A DNA stretch of 64,000 nucleotides from Burkholderia lata (GTDB taxonomy: Bacteria > Pseudomonadota > Gammaproteobacteria > Burkholderiales > Burkholderiaceae), in contig NC_007510.1 in the NCBI RefSeq assembly GCF_000012945.1, positions 2,294,001 to 2,358,000 of the forward strand, read 5' to 3'. Of this stretch, positions 8,059 through 17,242 are shown piece by piece. The notes beneath the pieces were generated by a model. The model did no database searches. It saw only the letters and a program-made list of their open reading frames with translations, and was not told the origin of the DNA. Position numbers and translations under genes: made by a program. The first letter of the stretch is position 1; every line of letters begins with the position of its first letter.

Positions 8059-8184
8059 GGACTCCCGGAACGCACCGGCGGTGCGGATGCCGGTACAACG
8101 GCAATCGGCAGGCGAAAGTTGACGGAAAAATTGCTACGAATCTTTTCCGCGCGGCATGTTCCGCGCAAGGCGAAGGACGGCGTG

Positions 8185-8463
8185 TCAGCGCTTGTACAGC
8201 TCGCGAACGGCGTCCTCGATGTGCTGGCGCAAAAGGTGGCGCTCCTCGGGCGTCATGTGCCCGTCGCGGCGGCGCTGTTCGAGATCGGGAGGCACGGCGG
8301 AACGGACCGTCATTTCGGCGGTACGATCGGACTGCGGCGCTTTGCCGCGCGGCAGCTTGCGCGACGATGCGCCCTGCTCGGGGCGCTGCGCATACGCGAA
8401 GTTCGACGCATACGGACCGGCAAGCGCGATCGTCAGCATCAGTGCAATCCGGGCAGATCGCAT
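8185..8463 (-). CDS. small secreted protein, unknown function
   Basis: A 92-residue protein from the ATG at 8463 with GAGGA upstream. A signal peptide (MRSARIALMLTIALAGPYAS, cleavage likely after NFAYA at residue 25) precedes a charged mature part ending TPEERHLLRQHIEDAVREL. The mature tail resembles other short Burkholderia periplasmic proteins with a PEER-x-LRxxIxxA helix. It precedes the DUF1800/DUF1501 pair by about 125 bases in the same direction and could be co-transcribed. In-frame upstream codons to 8559 are not family-like. Confidence 0.65.
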   Translation of the reverse strand: MRSARIALMLTIALAGPYASNFAYAQRPEQGASSRKLPRGKAPQSDRTAEMTVRSAVPPDLEQRRRDGHMTPEERHLLRQHIEDAVRELYKR

Positions 8464-8730
8464 GACCGTCCTCGCTTCTTTGGTCGATTTGTTCCCTTCG
8501 TCACGCGGCAACCGGTTACCTCTGGTACTTGAAAAACCCTGCGGAATTCGGGTGTGCAAAGATGAAAGATGGAGTGCAGGGGAGTATCTACCGAATTTCG
8601 GCTTCGAGTAAAGGAATCTCTATAGCCTGCCTTTACTCGGCGCGACACTACGGGTAAATTTTGTAACCGACTGTAACGCCCGAAAATACGCGGCCGTGCG
8701 TCAATTCCCATTCGCGATAAGATGCCGATC

Positions 8731-9456
8731 ATGGAAACGAAAAACCCCTCCAAGATTCTCGTCGTCGACGACGACCCGCGCCTGCGCGATCTGCTGCGCC
8801 GCTATCTCGGCGAGCAGGGTTTCAATGTCTACGTCGCCGAAAACGCGACCGCAATGAACAAGCTCTGGGTACGCGAGCGTTTCGACCTGCTCGTGCTCGA
8901 CCTGATGCTTCCGGGCGAAGACGGCCTGTCGATCTGCCGCCGCCTGCGCGGCAGCAACGACCGCACGCCGATCATCATGCTCACCGCGAAGGGCGAGGAT
9001 GTGGATCGCATCGTCGGCCTCGAGATGGGCGCCGACGATTACCTGCCGAAGCCGTTCAACCCGCGCGAGCTCGTCGCACGCATTCATGCGGTGCTGCGCC
9101 GCCAGGCGCCGGCCGAACTGCCGGGCGCGCCGTCCGAAACCACCGAGGTGTTCGAGTTCGGCGAGTTCTCGCTGAACCTCGCGACGCGCACGCTGACGAA
9201 GTCCGGCCAGGAAATTCCGCTCACCACCGGCGAGTTCTCGGTGCTGAAAGTGTTCGCGCGTCACCCGCGCCAGCCGCTGTCGCGCGAGAAGCTGATGGAA
9301 CTCGCGCGCGGCCGTGAATATGAAGTATTCGACCGCAGCCTCGACGTGCAGATCTCGCGCCTGCGCAAGCTGATCGAACCGGATCCGGGCAGCCCGCGTT
9401 TCATCCAGACCGTCTGGGGCCTCGGCTACGTGTTCATCCCGGACGGCGCCGCCTGA
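8731..9456 (+). CDS. ompR: response regulator OmpR
   Basis: A 241-residue OmpR/PhoB-type regulator. The receiver has the acidic pocket VVDDD, phospho-acceptor Asp57 (LLVLDLMLPGEDG), switch Thr85 and Lys107 (YLPKPFN). The DNA-binding winged helix spans about residues 145-235 (LTTGEFSVLKVF, RSLDVQISRLRKLIEPD, QTVWGLGYVF). It is followed after 40 bases by the EnvZ kinase, the standard osmolarity two-component pair controlling porins. The ATG at 8731 is chosen because GATAAG sits at good distance; an ATG at 8722 would add three residues. Confidence 0.9.
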   Translation: METKNPSKILVVDDDPRLRDLLRRYLGEQGFNVYVAENATAMNKLWVRERFDLLVLDLMLPGEDGLSICRRLRGSNDRTPIIMLTAKGEDVDRIVGLEMGADDYLPKPFNPRELVARIHAVLRRQAPAELPGAPSETTEVFEFGEFSLNLATRTLTKSGQEIPLTTGEFSVLKVFARHPRQPLSREKLMELARGREYEVFDRSLDVQISRLRKLIEPDPGSPRFIQTVWGLGYVFIPDGAA

Positions 9457-9496
9457 TCTTTTTTCTTTCCGGTTTCGCCCGCCCACGGCCCGTCCC

Positions 9497-10858
9497 ATGC
9501 GTATCGACCGGCGCCTCCTGCAGCTCGCGTTCGGCGGGCTGTTCTGGCGCACCTTCCTGCTGATCGCGCTGCTGATCTCGGTCAGTCTCGCCGCGTGGTT
9601 CCAGAGCTTTCGCGTGATCGAGCGCGAGCCGCGTGCGCAGCGCGTCGCGCTGCAGCTCGTCGCGATCGTGAAGCTCACGCGCACCGCCCTGCTCTATTCC
9701 GATCCCGATCTGCGGCGCGCGCTGCTTCAGGATCTCGAGAGCAACGAGGGCGTGCGCGTTTACCCGCGCGAGAAAACCGACAAGTTCAAGCTGCAGCCCG
9801 ACGAATCGCTGAACCGTCTGATCGAACACGACATCCGCAGCCGCCTCGGCGACGATACCGTGATCGCACAGTCGGTCAACGACATTCCCGGCGTATGGAT
9901 CAGCTTCAAGATCGACGACGACGATTACTGGGTCGCGCTCGACCGCGACCAGCTCGACAACGTCACGGGCCTGCAGTGGGCCGGCTGGGGGCTGTTCGCG
10001 CTCGCATTGTCGCTATTCGGCTCCGCGTTCATCACAAGCCTCGTGAACCGGCCGTTCTCGCGGCTCGCGCTCGCCGCGCGCCAGGTCGGTTCGGGCCAGG
10101 CGCCCGACCCGCTGCCCGAGCGCGGGATGGGCGTCGCGGCCGACACCAACCGCAGCTTCAACCAGATGGTGCGCGACCTCGAGCAGCTCGAGGCCGACCG
10201 TGCGCTGATGCTCGCGGGCATCTCGCACGACCTGCGCACGCCACTCGCGCGGCTACGGCTCGAAACCGAGATGAGCCCGTCCGACCAGGCGACCAAGGAT
10301 GCAATGGTCGACGACATCGAGCAGATGGACCGCATCATTGCGGCCTTCATCGACTACGCGCGCCCGTCGCAACGCAAACCGGAGCCCGTCGACCTGTCGT
10401 CGATCGCGCAGGAAGTCGCCGCACGCTTGTCGGGCGAGGATGGCGTCGAGATCCGCACGCGGCTCGCGCCGAGCGCGATCATCGAAGCCGACGAGACCGA
10501 CATGCGCCGCGTGATCGGCAACCTCGTCGAGAACGCGCGCAAGTACGGGCAAAGCAAGCAGGACGGCGTGTCGCGCATCACGCTCGAGACACGTGTGTCG
10601 CACGCACGCGTCGAGCTGTCGGTGAGCGACGAAGGCCCCGGCATCCCCGAGGATCAACTACCGCTGGTGATGCGGCCGTTCTACCGCGTCGACACCGCCC
10701 GCACCAAGGCGGACGGCACGGGCCTCGGGATGGCGATCGTGCTGCGTCTCGTCGGCCGTTATCGCGGCGCGCTGCGCCTGCGCAACCGCAACCCCGAAGC
10801 GGGCCTCGAAGTCACGCTCGAATTCCCCGGCGCCGGCAAGGCGCGTGCGACTGCGTGA
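9497..10858 (+). CDS. envZ: osmosensor histidine kinase EnvZ
   Basis: A 453-residue inner-membrane kinase. TM1 is at about 17-36 and TM2 at about 160-182, enclosing a periplasmic domain of about 120 residues. A HAMP linker follows (PFSRLALAARQVGSG), then the phosphorylation helix with His244 in GISHDLRTPLARLRLE. The ATPase domain has N box NLVENARKYG, G1 DEGPGIP and G2 GTGLGMAIV. It autophosphorylates and transfers to, or dephosphorylates, OmpR encoded just upstream. Full length, no lesions. Confidence 0.9.
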   Translation: MRIDRRLLQLAFGGLFWRTFLLIALLISVSLAAWFQSFRVIEREPRAQRVALQLVAIVKLTRTALLYSDPDLRRALLQDLESNEGVRVYPREKTDKFKLQPDESLNRLIEHDIRSRLGDDTVIAQSVNDIPGVWISFKIDDDDYWVALDRDQLDNVTGLQWAGWGLFALALSLFGSAFITSLVNRPFSRLALAARQVGSGQAPDPLPERGMGVAADTNRSFNQMVRDLEQLEADRALMLAGISHDLRTPLARLRLETEMSPSDQATKDAMVDDIEQMDRIIAAFIDYARPSQRKPEPVDLSSIAQEVAARLSGEDGVEIRTRLAPSAIIEADETDMRRVIGNLVENARKYGQSKQDGVSRITLETRVSHARVELSVSDEGPGIPEDQLPLVMRPFYRVDTARTKADGTGLGMAIVLRLVGRYRGALRLRNRNPEAGLEVTLEFPGAGKARATA

Positions 10859-10936
10859 CGCGCTCGCGCACGCTTCTTGCACTGCACACTATCGATCCGG
10901 TTGAAAAAAGCTATGAAGGTCGTTAGTCAAAATCTA

Positions 10937-10965
10937 TTGAAGTGACTAACTAATAGTGTTATAGT
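10937..10965 (+). promoter_or_regulatory. sigma-70 promoter of ahpC
   Basis: TTGAAG (10937-10942) and TATAGT (10960-10965) are separated by exactly 17 bases and lie about 80 bases before the ahpC start, in an AT-rich island unlike the surrounding DNA. Family knowledge predicts OxyR control of ahpC, but I could not find a clean ATAG-N7-CTAT tetrad, so only the core promoter is claimed. Confidence 0.6.
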
Positions 10966-11047
10966 TTTGCCCATGCTGTCACATCATCGTTGCAGCACCG
11001 AGGTAGCTTGACTCAGTCTTCTTCCCAACTCATACAGGAGTATCCGC

Positions 11048-11596
11048 ATGAAAACCGTGGGCGATAAACTCGAAGCTTTCACCGTCGTAGCCGCGAAGCC
11101 GGGCTTCAATCATCACGAGGAAAACGGCCAGTCGGCATTCGAGACCGTCACTGAAGCGTCGTTCCCGGGCAAGTGGAAGATCATCTACTTCTATCCGAAG
11201 GATTTCACGTTCGTGTGCCCGACGGAAATCGTCGAGTTCGCGAAGCTCACGAAGCAGTTCGAAGAGCGCGATGCCATCCTGCTGGGCGGCAGCTCGGACA
11301 ACGAATTCGTCAAGCTCGCATGGCGCCGTGAGCACAAGGACCTCGACAAGCTGAACCACTACGCGTTCGGCGACGTCAAGGGCGAGCTGATCGACCAGCT
11401 CGGCGTGCGCGACAAAGAAGCCGGCGTGGCCCTGCGTGCAACGTTCATCGTCGATCCGGACAACACGATCCAGCACGTTTCGGTGAACAACCTGAACGTC
11501 GGCCGTAGCCCGGAAGAAGTCCTGCGGATTCTGGACGGCCTGCAAACGGACGAACTGTGCCCGTGCAACCGTGCAGTCGGCGGCGCAACGCTGTAA
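11048..11596 (+). CDS. ahpC: alkyl hydroperoxide reductase AhpC (2-Cys peroxiredoxin)
   Basis: A 182-residue typical peroxiredoxin. The peroxidatic Cys57 is in DFTFVCPTEIVEF, and C-terminal cysteines 171 and 173 in ELCPCNRAVGG supply the resolving thiol. It reduces H2O2, organic peroxides and peroxynitrite in the cytosol. No ahpF lies next to it; the downstream ahpD gives the alternative reductant route known from actinobacteria and many Burkholderia. A good leader (CAGGAG) precedes the ATG. Confidence 0.92.
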   Translation: MKTVGDKLEAFTVVAAKPGFNHHEENGQSAFETVTEASFPGKWKIIYFYPKDFTFVCPTEIVEFAKLTKQFEERDAILLGGSSDNEFVKLAWRREHKDLDKLNHYAFGDVKGELIDQLGVRDKEAGVALRATFIVDPDNTIQHVSVNNLNVGRSPEEVLRILDGLQTDELCPCNRAVGGATL

Positions 11597-11612
11597 GCGC
11601 ATCGATGCACGA

Positions 11613-11647
11613 AGCCCGCGGCGCACGTCCTGCCTGCGGGCTTTTTT
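11613..11647 (+). terminator. intrinsic terminator between ahpC and ahpD
   Basis: AGCCCGC (11613-11619) pairs with GCGGGCT (11636-11642), followed by a run of six T. It lies in the 76-base gap between two genes of one pathway, so it probably makes ahpD expression a read-through fraction of ahpC. Confidence 0.7.
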
Positions 11648-11672
11648 AACGGCCAACCCATAGGAGATATCA

Positions 11673-12200
11673 ATGGAATTCATCGATTCGATTAAGGCGC
11701 GTATTCCCGACTACGCGAAGGACATTCGCCTGAACCTCGACGGCACGATCTCGCGCTCGTCGCTCGAAGGCACCGACGCGGTCGGCGTCGCGCTGGCGGC
11801 GGCCATCGCGGCGAAGAGCACGGTGCTCATCAAGACGATCCGCGAAGCCGGCGTCCTGTCGCCCGAAGAGACGAACGCCGTGCTGACGGCGGCCGCGCTG
11901 ATGGGGATGAACAACACCTGGTATCCGTATGTCGAGATGGCCGACGATGCCGACCTGAAGACGCAACGCGCCGAGCTGCGGATGGGCGCGTATGCGACGC
12001 ACGGTGGCGTCGACAAGCGCAAGTTCGAGATGTACGCGCTCGCCGCGTCGATCGTCGGCAAGTGCCACTTCTGCGTGAAGTCGCACTATGCGCTGCTGAA
12101 GAACGAGCAAGGGATGACCGTCACGCAGCTGCGCGACGTCGGCCGCATCGCGTCGGTGATCAACGCCGCCGCGCAAGTGATCGCCGCGGAAGGCGAATGA
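11673..12200 (+). CDS. ahpD: alkylhydroperoxidase AhpD
   Basis: A 175-residue carboxymuconolactone-decarboxylase-fold protein of full family length. The catalytic CxxC is Cys131-His-Phe-Cys134 with His138 (GKCHFCVKSH), and an upstream Glu118 in KFEMYALAAS completes the proton relay known in AhpD. It acts as a thiol reductant of oxidised AhpC and has weak peroxidase activity itself. GGAGATAT precedes the ATG. It pairs with ahpC in place of the flavoprotein AhpF. Confidence 0.92.
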   Translation: MEFIDSIKARIPDYAKDIRLNLDGTISRSSLEGTDAVGVALAAAIAAKSTVLIKTIREAGVLSPEETNAVLTAAALMGMNNTWYPYVEMADDADLKTQRAELRMGAYATHGGVDKRKFEMYALAASIVGKCHFCVKSHYALLKNEQGMTVTQLRDVGRIASVINAAAQVIAAEGE

Positions 12201-12255
12201 GCGGTTGCACCACCGGGCCGGCAGCCATGCCGGCCCGGTAGCCGCTCCAAAAAAA

Positions 12256-12285
12256 GAAAATGCCACGCATTCGCGTGGCATTTTT
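12256..12285. terminator. bidirectional terminator between ahpD and ispF
   Basis: ATGCCACGC and GCGTGGCAT flank a four-base loop, with A-rich sequence to the left and five T to the right, so the hairpin works for ahpD (plus) and for the convergent ispF (minus). Confidence 0.75.
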
Positions 12286-12334
12286 CATTTCCGCTGCACA
12301 GCGCGACGGGCGAACCGCGCGCCGCAGCCGGGCG

Positions 12335-12820
12335 TCAGCCGCCCTGCTTCACCAGCAGCGCGGCGGCCTGCGCCTCGATCCCCTCGCCGCGGCCGAGATA
12401 GCCGAGCTTCTCGTTGGTCTTCGCCTTCACGTTCACGCGATCGAGCGGCAGCCCGAGATCGGCCGCGATGTTCGCGCGCATCCCGTCGATATGCGGTGCC
12501 AGCTTCGGTGCCTGGGCGATCACGGTGCTGTCGACGTTCTGGATCGTGAAACCGGCCGCGTTGATGCGTGCAACGCACTCGCGCAGCAGCACGCGGCTGT
12601 CGGCGCCCTTGAATGCCGCGTCCGTGTCGGAGAAATGGCGGCCGATGTCGCCGAGCGCCGCCGCGCCGAACAGCGCGTCGGTGATCGCGTGCAGCAGCAC
12701 GTCCGCGTCCGAGTGGCCGAGCAGGCCGCGTTCGTACGGAATCGTCACGCCGCCGATGATGAGGGGGCGCCCCTCGACGAGCTGGTGCACGTCGTAGCCT
12801 TGTCCGATTCTGAAATCCAT
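12335..12820 (-). CDS. ispF: 2-C-methyl-D-erythritol 2,4-cyclodiphosphate synthase
   Basis: A 161-residue enzyme starting [14 protein letters not shown], with the metal ligands Asp8, His10 and His42 ([11 protein letters not shown]). It converts CDP-methylerythritol 2-phosphate to the cyclic diphosphate, fifth step of the MEP isoprenoid pathway, as a trimer. [15 protein letters not shown] is the conserved C-terminal block. It follows ispD in the same direction with a 28-base gap, so the two consecutive MEP genes form an operon. Confidence 0.95.
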   Translation of the reverse strand: MDFRIGQGYDVHQLVEGRPLIIGGVTIPYERGLLGHSDADVLLHAITDALFGAAALGDIGRHFSDTDAAFKGADSRVLLRECVARINAAGFTIQNVDSTVIAQAPKLAPHIDGMRANIAADLGLPLDRVNVKAKTNEKLGYLGRGEGIEAQAAALLVKQGG

Positions 12821-12848
12821 GCGTATTCCGATTGTGAGGGGGTGAAAG

Positions 12849-13559
12849 TCAGGAAGCGTTCGTGGAACGCGCGAGGATCGCTTCCGCGAGCGCGAAATCT
12901 TCCGGGTACGTGACCTTGAAATTGCGCAGGCTGCCCTGCACGACGCGCGGCGTATGGCCGGCCCATTCGATCGCGCTCGCTTCGTCGGTCAGGTCGTGCC
13001 CTTCGCGCTGCGCGCGCAGGATCGCCTCGCGCAGCATGCCGATGCGGAACATCTGCGGCGTCTGCGCCTGCCACAGCGCGTCGCGCGACTCGGTGCGCGC
13101 GATCGCGTCGCCGCCGGCCGGCACGCGCTTGAGCGTATCGGCCACCGGCAGCGCGACGATGCCGCCGACCGGATCGTCCTTCAGCGTCGCGACCAGCGTG
13201 CGGATCAGCTCCGGCGTGATGCCCGGGCGCGCGGCGTCGTGCACCAGCACCCAGTCGTGGTCGGTCGCGCCGAATTCGGCCAGTTCGAGCAGCCCGTTCA
13301 GCACCGACGCCTGGCGCGAGCCGCCGCCGCAGCGGCGCACCGCGAAGCGCAGGCCCGCGAAGCGGCGTGCGTCGAAATGGGAATCGTCGGGCGCGAGGAC
13401 GACGAGCGTCTGTGCGAATTCGCTGCACGCGTCGAACGCGGCAAGCGTGTAGTGCAGCAGCGCGCGGCCGGCCAGCGTGCGGTATTGTTTCGGCACGGCC
13501 GAGCCGGAACGGCTGCCGGTACCGGCACAGGGAATCAGGGCGAAAAGTCGGGGAGTCAC
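12849..13559 (-). CDS. ispD: 2-C-methyl-D-erythritol 4-phosphate cytidylyltransferase
   Basis: A 236-residue nucleotidyltransferase. The CTP-binding glycine-rich loop reads [19 protein letters not shown], with the conserved Lys in [29 protein letters not shown] and [10 protein letters not shown] are family signatures. It forms CDP-methylerythritol in the MEP pathway and precedes ispF. It is divergent from mfd with about 108 bases between the starts. Confidence 0.95.
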
Positions 13560-13599
13560 GAAAGGAAACGCCGGAAAGATGAAATCGAGAAGCGGATTT

Positions 13600-13605
13600 T
13601 ATAAT
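13600..13605 (+). promoter_or_regulatory. probable -10 box of mfd
   Basis: A perfect TATAAT in an otherwise GC-rich gap 62 bases before the mfd start. No strong -35 is seen 17 bases upstream, so the assignment rests on the -10 alone. Confidence 0.35.
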
Positions 13606-13666
13606 AGGTCTTTCGTCTCGACCGGCGCACCGCGATGCGCCCGTGCACGCCACCCCTGTCGTCCCT

Positions 13667-16600
13667 ATGCCAGATAACGCTTCCACCCCGTCCGCCTCGC
13701 CCGTTGCCCGCGTCAAGCCCGGCCAGCGCTTCGCCTTCGACGGCGCGCATGGTTCCGCCGACGCGCTCGCCATCGCCCGTTATCTCGCCGACAACCGCCA
13801 GGACGTGCCGCTCCTTGCGGTGATCTGCGCGAACGCGGTCGACGCGCAACGGCTCTCGCAGGAAATCCGCTACTTCTCGCCCGACGCGCGCGTGCGCCTG
13901 CTGCCGGACTGGGAAACGCTGCCGTACGACACGTTCTCGCCGCACCAGGATCTCGTATCCGAGCGGCTCGCGACGCTGCACGACCTCGGCGAGGGCCGCT
14001 GCGACATCCTGCTCGTCCCCGCGACCACCGCGCTGTACCGGATGCCGCCCGCGTCGTTCATGGCCGCGTACACGTTCGCATTCGCGCAGGGCGAGCGGCT
14101 CGACGAGGCGAAGCTGAAGGCGCAGCTCACGCTGGCCGGCTACGAGCACGTGAGCCAGGTCGTGCGGCCCGGCGAATACTGCGTGCGCGGCTCGCTGATC
14201 GACCTGTACCCGATGGGCTCGCCGCTGCCGTACCGGATCGACCTGTTCGACGACCAGGTCGACTCGATCCGCGCGTTCGACCCGGACACGCAGCGCAGCC
14301 TGTACCCGGTGCGCGACGTGCGCCTCCTGCCCGGCCGCGAGTTTCCGTTCGACGAAGCCGCGCGCACGGCCTTCCGCAGCCGCTGGCGCGAGACCTTCGA
14401 AGGCGACCCGAGCCGCGCGCCGATCTACAAGGACATCGGCAACGGCGTGCCGTCGGCCGGCATCGAGTATTACCTGCCGCTGTTCTTCGACGAAACCGCC
14501 ACGCTGTTCCACTATCTGCCGCAGGATGCGCACCTCGTGTTCACCGGCGATCTCGAAGCGTCGATCCGACGCTTCACGGCGGATACGAAGCAGCGCCACG
14601 CGTTCCTCGCGCACGATCGCGAGCGGCCGATCCTCGAGCCGCAGCGCCTGTTCCTGTCCGACGAGGATTTCTTCGCGTTCGCGAAGCCGTTCGCACGGGT
14701 CGTACTGCCCGCGCAGCCGGCCGGCGGCTGGGCGACGGCGCTGCCCGAGCTCACCGTCGATCGCCATGCCGACGATCCGCTCGCGTCGCTGCGCACGTTC
14801 GTCGAATCGTCAGGCAAGCGCGTGCTGCTGACCGTCGAATCGGCCGGCCGCCGCGAGACGATCCTGCAACTGCTCGCCGAACACCATCTGCGCCCCGCGT
14901 CGAACGACCACTTCGCCGGCTGGCTCGAGAGCGACGAACGCTTCGCACTTGGCGTCGCGCCGCTCGCGAACGGCTTCGCGGTGCCGGACGAAGGCTATGC
15001 GGTCGTCACCGAAACCGAGCTGTACGGCGCGCTCGGCCGCCGCGCGGGCCGTCGCCGTCAGGAACAGGCGAGCAACGTCGACGCGATGGTGCGCGACCTG
15101 TCGGAGCTGAAGGTCGGCGACCCGGTCGTCCACGCGCAGCACGGCATCGGCCGCTACATGGGCCTCGTGTCGATGGATCTCGGCGAAGGCGAAACCGAAT
15201 TCCTGCATCTCGAATACTCGGGCGACAGCAAGCTCTACGTGCCCGTCGCGCAATTGCACGTGATCTCGCGCTACAGCGGTGCCGATCCCGACAGCGCACC
15301 GCTGCACGCGCTCGGCTCCGGCCAGTGGGAACGCGCGAAGCGCAAGGCCGCGCAGCAGATCCGCGATACGGCCGCCGAGCTGCTGAACCTGTACGCGCGC
15401 CGCGCGGCCCGCGAAGGCCACGCGTTCTCGCTCGATCCGCGCGACTACGTGAAGTTCGCGGAAAGCTTCGGCTTCGAGGAAACGCCCGACCAGGCGGCCG
15501 CCATCGCGGCCGTGATCGGCGACATGACGAGCGGCAAGCCGATGGACCGCCTCGTGTGCGGCGACGTCGGCTTCGGCAAGACCGAGGTCGCGCTGCGCGC
15601 CGCGTTCATCGCGGTGCTGGGCGGCAAGCAGGTCGCGCTGCTGTCGCCGACCACGCTGCTCGCCGAGCAGCACACGCAGACCTTCGCCGACCGCTTCGCG
15701 GACTGGCCGGTGCGGATCGTCGAGCTGTCGCGCTTCAAGACCGCGAAGGAAGTCAACGCGGCGATCGCGCAGATCAACGAAGGCAGCGTCGACATCGTGA
15801 TCGGCACGCACAAGCTGTTGTCGTCGGACGTGCAGTTCAAGCGCCTCGGTCTCGTGATCATCGACGAGGAACACCGCTTCGGCGTGCGCCAGAAGGAAGC
15901 GCTGAAGGCGTTGCGCGCGGAAGTCGACGTGCTGACGCTCACCGCGACGCCGATCCCGCGCACGCTCGGGATGGCGCTCGAAGGGCTGCGCGATTTCTCG
16001 GTCATTGCAACCGCGCCGCAGAAGCGGCTCGCGATCAAGACCTTCGTGCGCCGCGAGGAAGAAAGCGTGATCCGTGAGGCGATGCTGCGCGAACTGAAGC
16101 GCGGCGGCCAGGTGTACTTCCTGCACAACGAGGTCGAGACGATCGAGAACCGCAAGGCGATGCTCGAGGCGCTCGTGCCCGAAGCGCGCATCGTGATCGC
16201 GCACGGCCAGATGCACGAACGCGAACTCGAACGGGTGATGCGCGATTTCGTCGCGCAGCGCGCGAACGTGCTGCTGTGCACGACCATCATCGAAACCGGC
16301 ATCGACGTGCCGAGCGCGAACACGATCATCATGCACCGCTCGGACAAGTTCGGTCTCGCGCAGCTTCACCAGCTGCGTGGCCGCGTCGGCCGCTCGCATC
16401 ACCAGGCGTACGCATACCTGCTGGTCCACGATCCGCAGGCGCTGACCAAGCAGGCGCAGCGCCGGCTGGAAGCGATCCAGCAGATGGAGGAACTCGGCTC
16501 GGGCTTCTATCTCGCAATGCACGACCTCGAGATCCGCGGCACCGGCGAGGTGCTCGGCGACAAGCAGTCGGGCGAGATCCACGAGATCGGCTTCCAGCTC

Positions 16601-17137
16601 TATACGGACATGCTGAACGACGCGGTGAAGGCGCTGAAGAACGGCAAGGAGCCCGACCTTACCGCCCCGCTCGCGGCGACGACGGAAATCAACCTGCATG
16701 CGCCCGCGATCCTGCCGGCCGACTACTGCGCGGACGTGCAGGAGCGGCTGTCGCTGTACAAGCGTCTCGCGAACTGCGAGCACGGCGACGCGATCGACGG
16801 TATCCAGGAGGAGCTGATCGACCGCTTCGGCAAGCTTCCGCCGCAGGCGCACGCGCTCGTCGAAACGCACCGGCTGCGGATCGCCGCGAAGCCGCTCGGC
16901 ATCGTGAAGATCGACGCGAGCGAGGTGGCGATCGGGCTGCAGTTCGAGCCGAATCCGCCGATCGATCCGATGCGGATCATCGAGATGGTGCAGAAGCATC
17001 GGCACATCAAGCTCGCGGGCCAGGACAAGCTGCGCATCGAGACGCGCTCGCCCGATCTCGCGATCCGCGTGTCGACGATCAAGGAAACGCTGCGCGCGCT
17101 CGGACCCAGGCAGGGAGCAGCTGCCGCGGCGCGCTGA
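13667..17137 (+). CDS. mfd: transcription-repair coupling factor Mfd
   Basis: A protein of about 1,156 residues with the complete Mfd layout. The UvrB-like N-terminal part includes LLPDWETLPYDTFSPHQDL. The RNA polymerase interaction domain has VGDPVVHAQHGIGRY. The RecG-like translocase has Walker A GDVGFGKTEVA, DEEHRFGVRQ and TATPIPRTL, motif VI is QLRGRVGRSHHQAYAY, and a TRCF C-terminal domain closes the protein. It removes RNA polymerase stalled at lesions and recruits UvrA. The ATG at 13667 (MPDNAST) is chosen; a GTG at 13643 would add eight residues and neither has a clear ribosome site. Confidence 0.95.
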   Translation: MPDNASTPSASPVARVKPGQRFAFDGAHGSADALAIARYLADNRQDVPLLAVICANAVDAQRLSQEIRYFSPDARVRLLPDWETLPYDTFSPHQDLVSERLATLHDLGEGRCDILLVPATTALYRMPPASFMAAYTFAFAQGERLDEAKLKAQLTLAGYEHVSQVVRPGEYCVRGSLIDLYPMGSPLPYRIDLFDDQVDSIRAFDPDTQRSLYPVRDVRLLPGREFPFDEAARTAFRSRWRETFEGDPSRAPIYKDIGNGVPSAGIEYYLPLFFDETATLFHYLPQDAHLVFTGDLEASIRRFTADTKQRHAFLAHDRERPILEPQRLFLSDEDFFAFAKPFARVVLPAQPAGGWATALPELTVDRHADDPLASLRTFVESSGKRVLLTVESAGRRETILQLLAEHHLRPASNDHFAGWLESDERFALGVAPLANGFAVPDEGYAVVTETELYGALGRRAGRRRQEQASNVDAMVRDLSELKVGDPVVHAQHGIGRYMGLVSMDLGEGETEFLHLEYSGDSKLYVPVAQLHVISRYSGADPDSAPLHALGSGQWERAKRKAAQQIRDTAAELLNLYARRAAREGHAFSLDPRDYVKFAESFGFEETPDQAAAIAAVIGDMTSGKPMDRLVCGDVGFGKTEVALRAAFIAVLGGKQVALLSPTTLLAEQHTQTFADRFADWPVRIVELSRFKTAKEVNAAIAQINEGSVDIVIGTHKLLSSDVQFKRLGLVIIDEEHRFGVRQKEALKALRAEVDVLTLTATPIPRTLGMALEGLRDFSVIATAPQKRLAIKTFVRREEESVIREAMLRELKRGGQVYFLHNEVETIENRKAMLEALVPEARIVIAHGQMHERELERVMRDFVAQRANVLLCTTIIETGIDVPSANTIIMHRSDKFGLAQLHQLRGRVGRSHHQAYAYLLVHDPQALTKQAQRRLEAIQQMEELGSGFYLAMHDLEIRGTGEVLGDKQSGEIHEIGFQLYTDMLNDAVKALKNGKEPDLTAPLAATTEINLHAPAILPADYCADVQERLSLYKRLANCEHGDAIDGIQEELIDRFGKLPPQAHALVETHRLRIAAKPLGIVKIDASEVAIGLQFEPNPPIDPMRIIEMVQKHRHIKLAGQDKLRIETRSPDLAIRVSTIKETLRALGPRQGAAAAAR

Positions 17138-17242
17138 CGCGATAGTGACGGGTGTGGCGTTGCTGCACCGCACTGCACCCGGCGCGGGCGGGCCGACGCG
17201 TTTTTGAGTATGATTTTCCCATTCATCAGACGGAGTTTTGCC

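Noticed and set aside
10859..11047. OxyR binding site at ahpC
   Set aside because: CTAT and ATAG elements are present, but their spacing does not give the ATAG-N7-CTAT tetrad; only the core promoter was kept.
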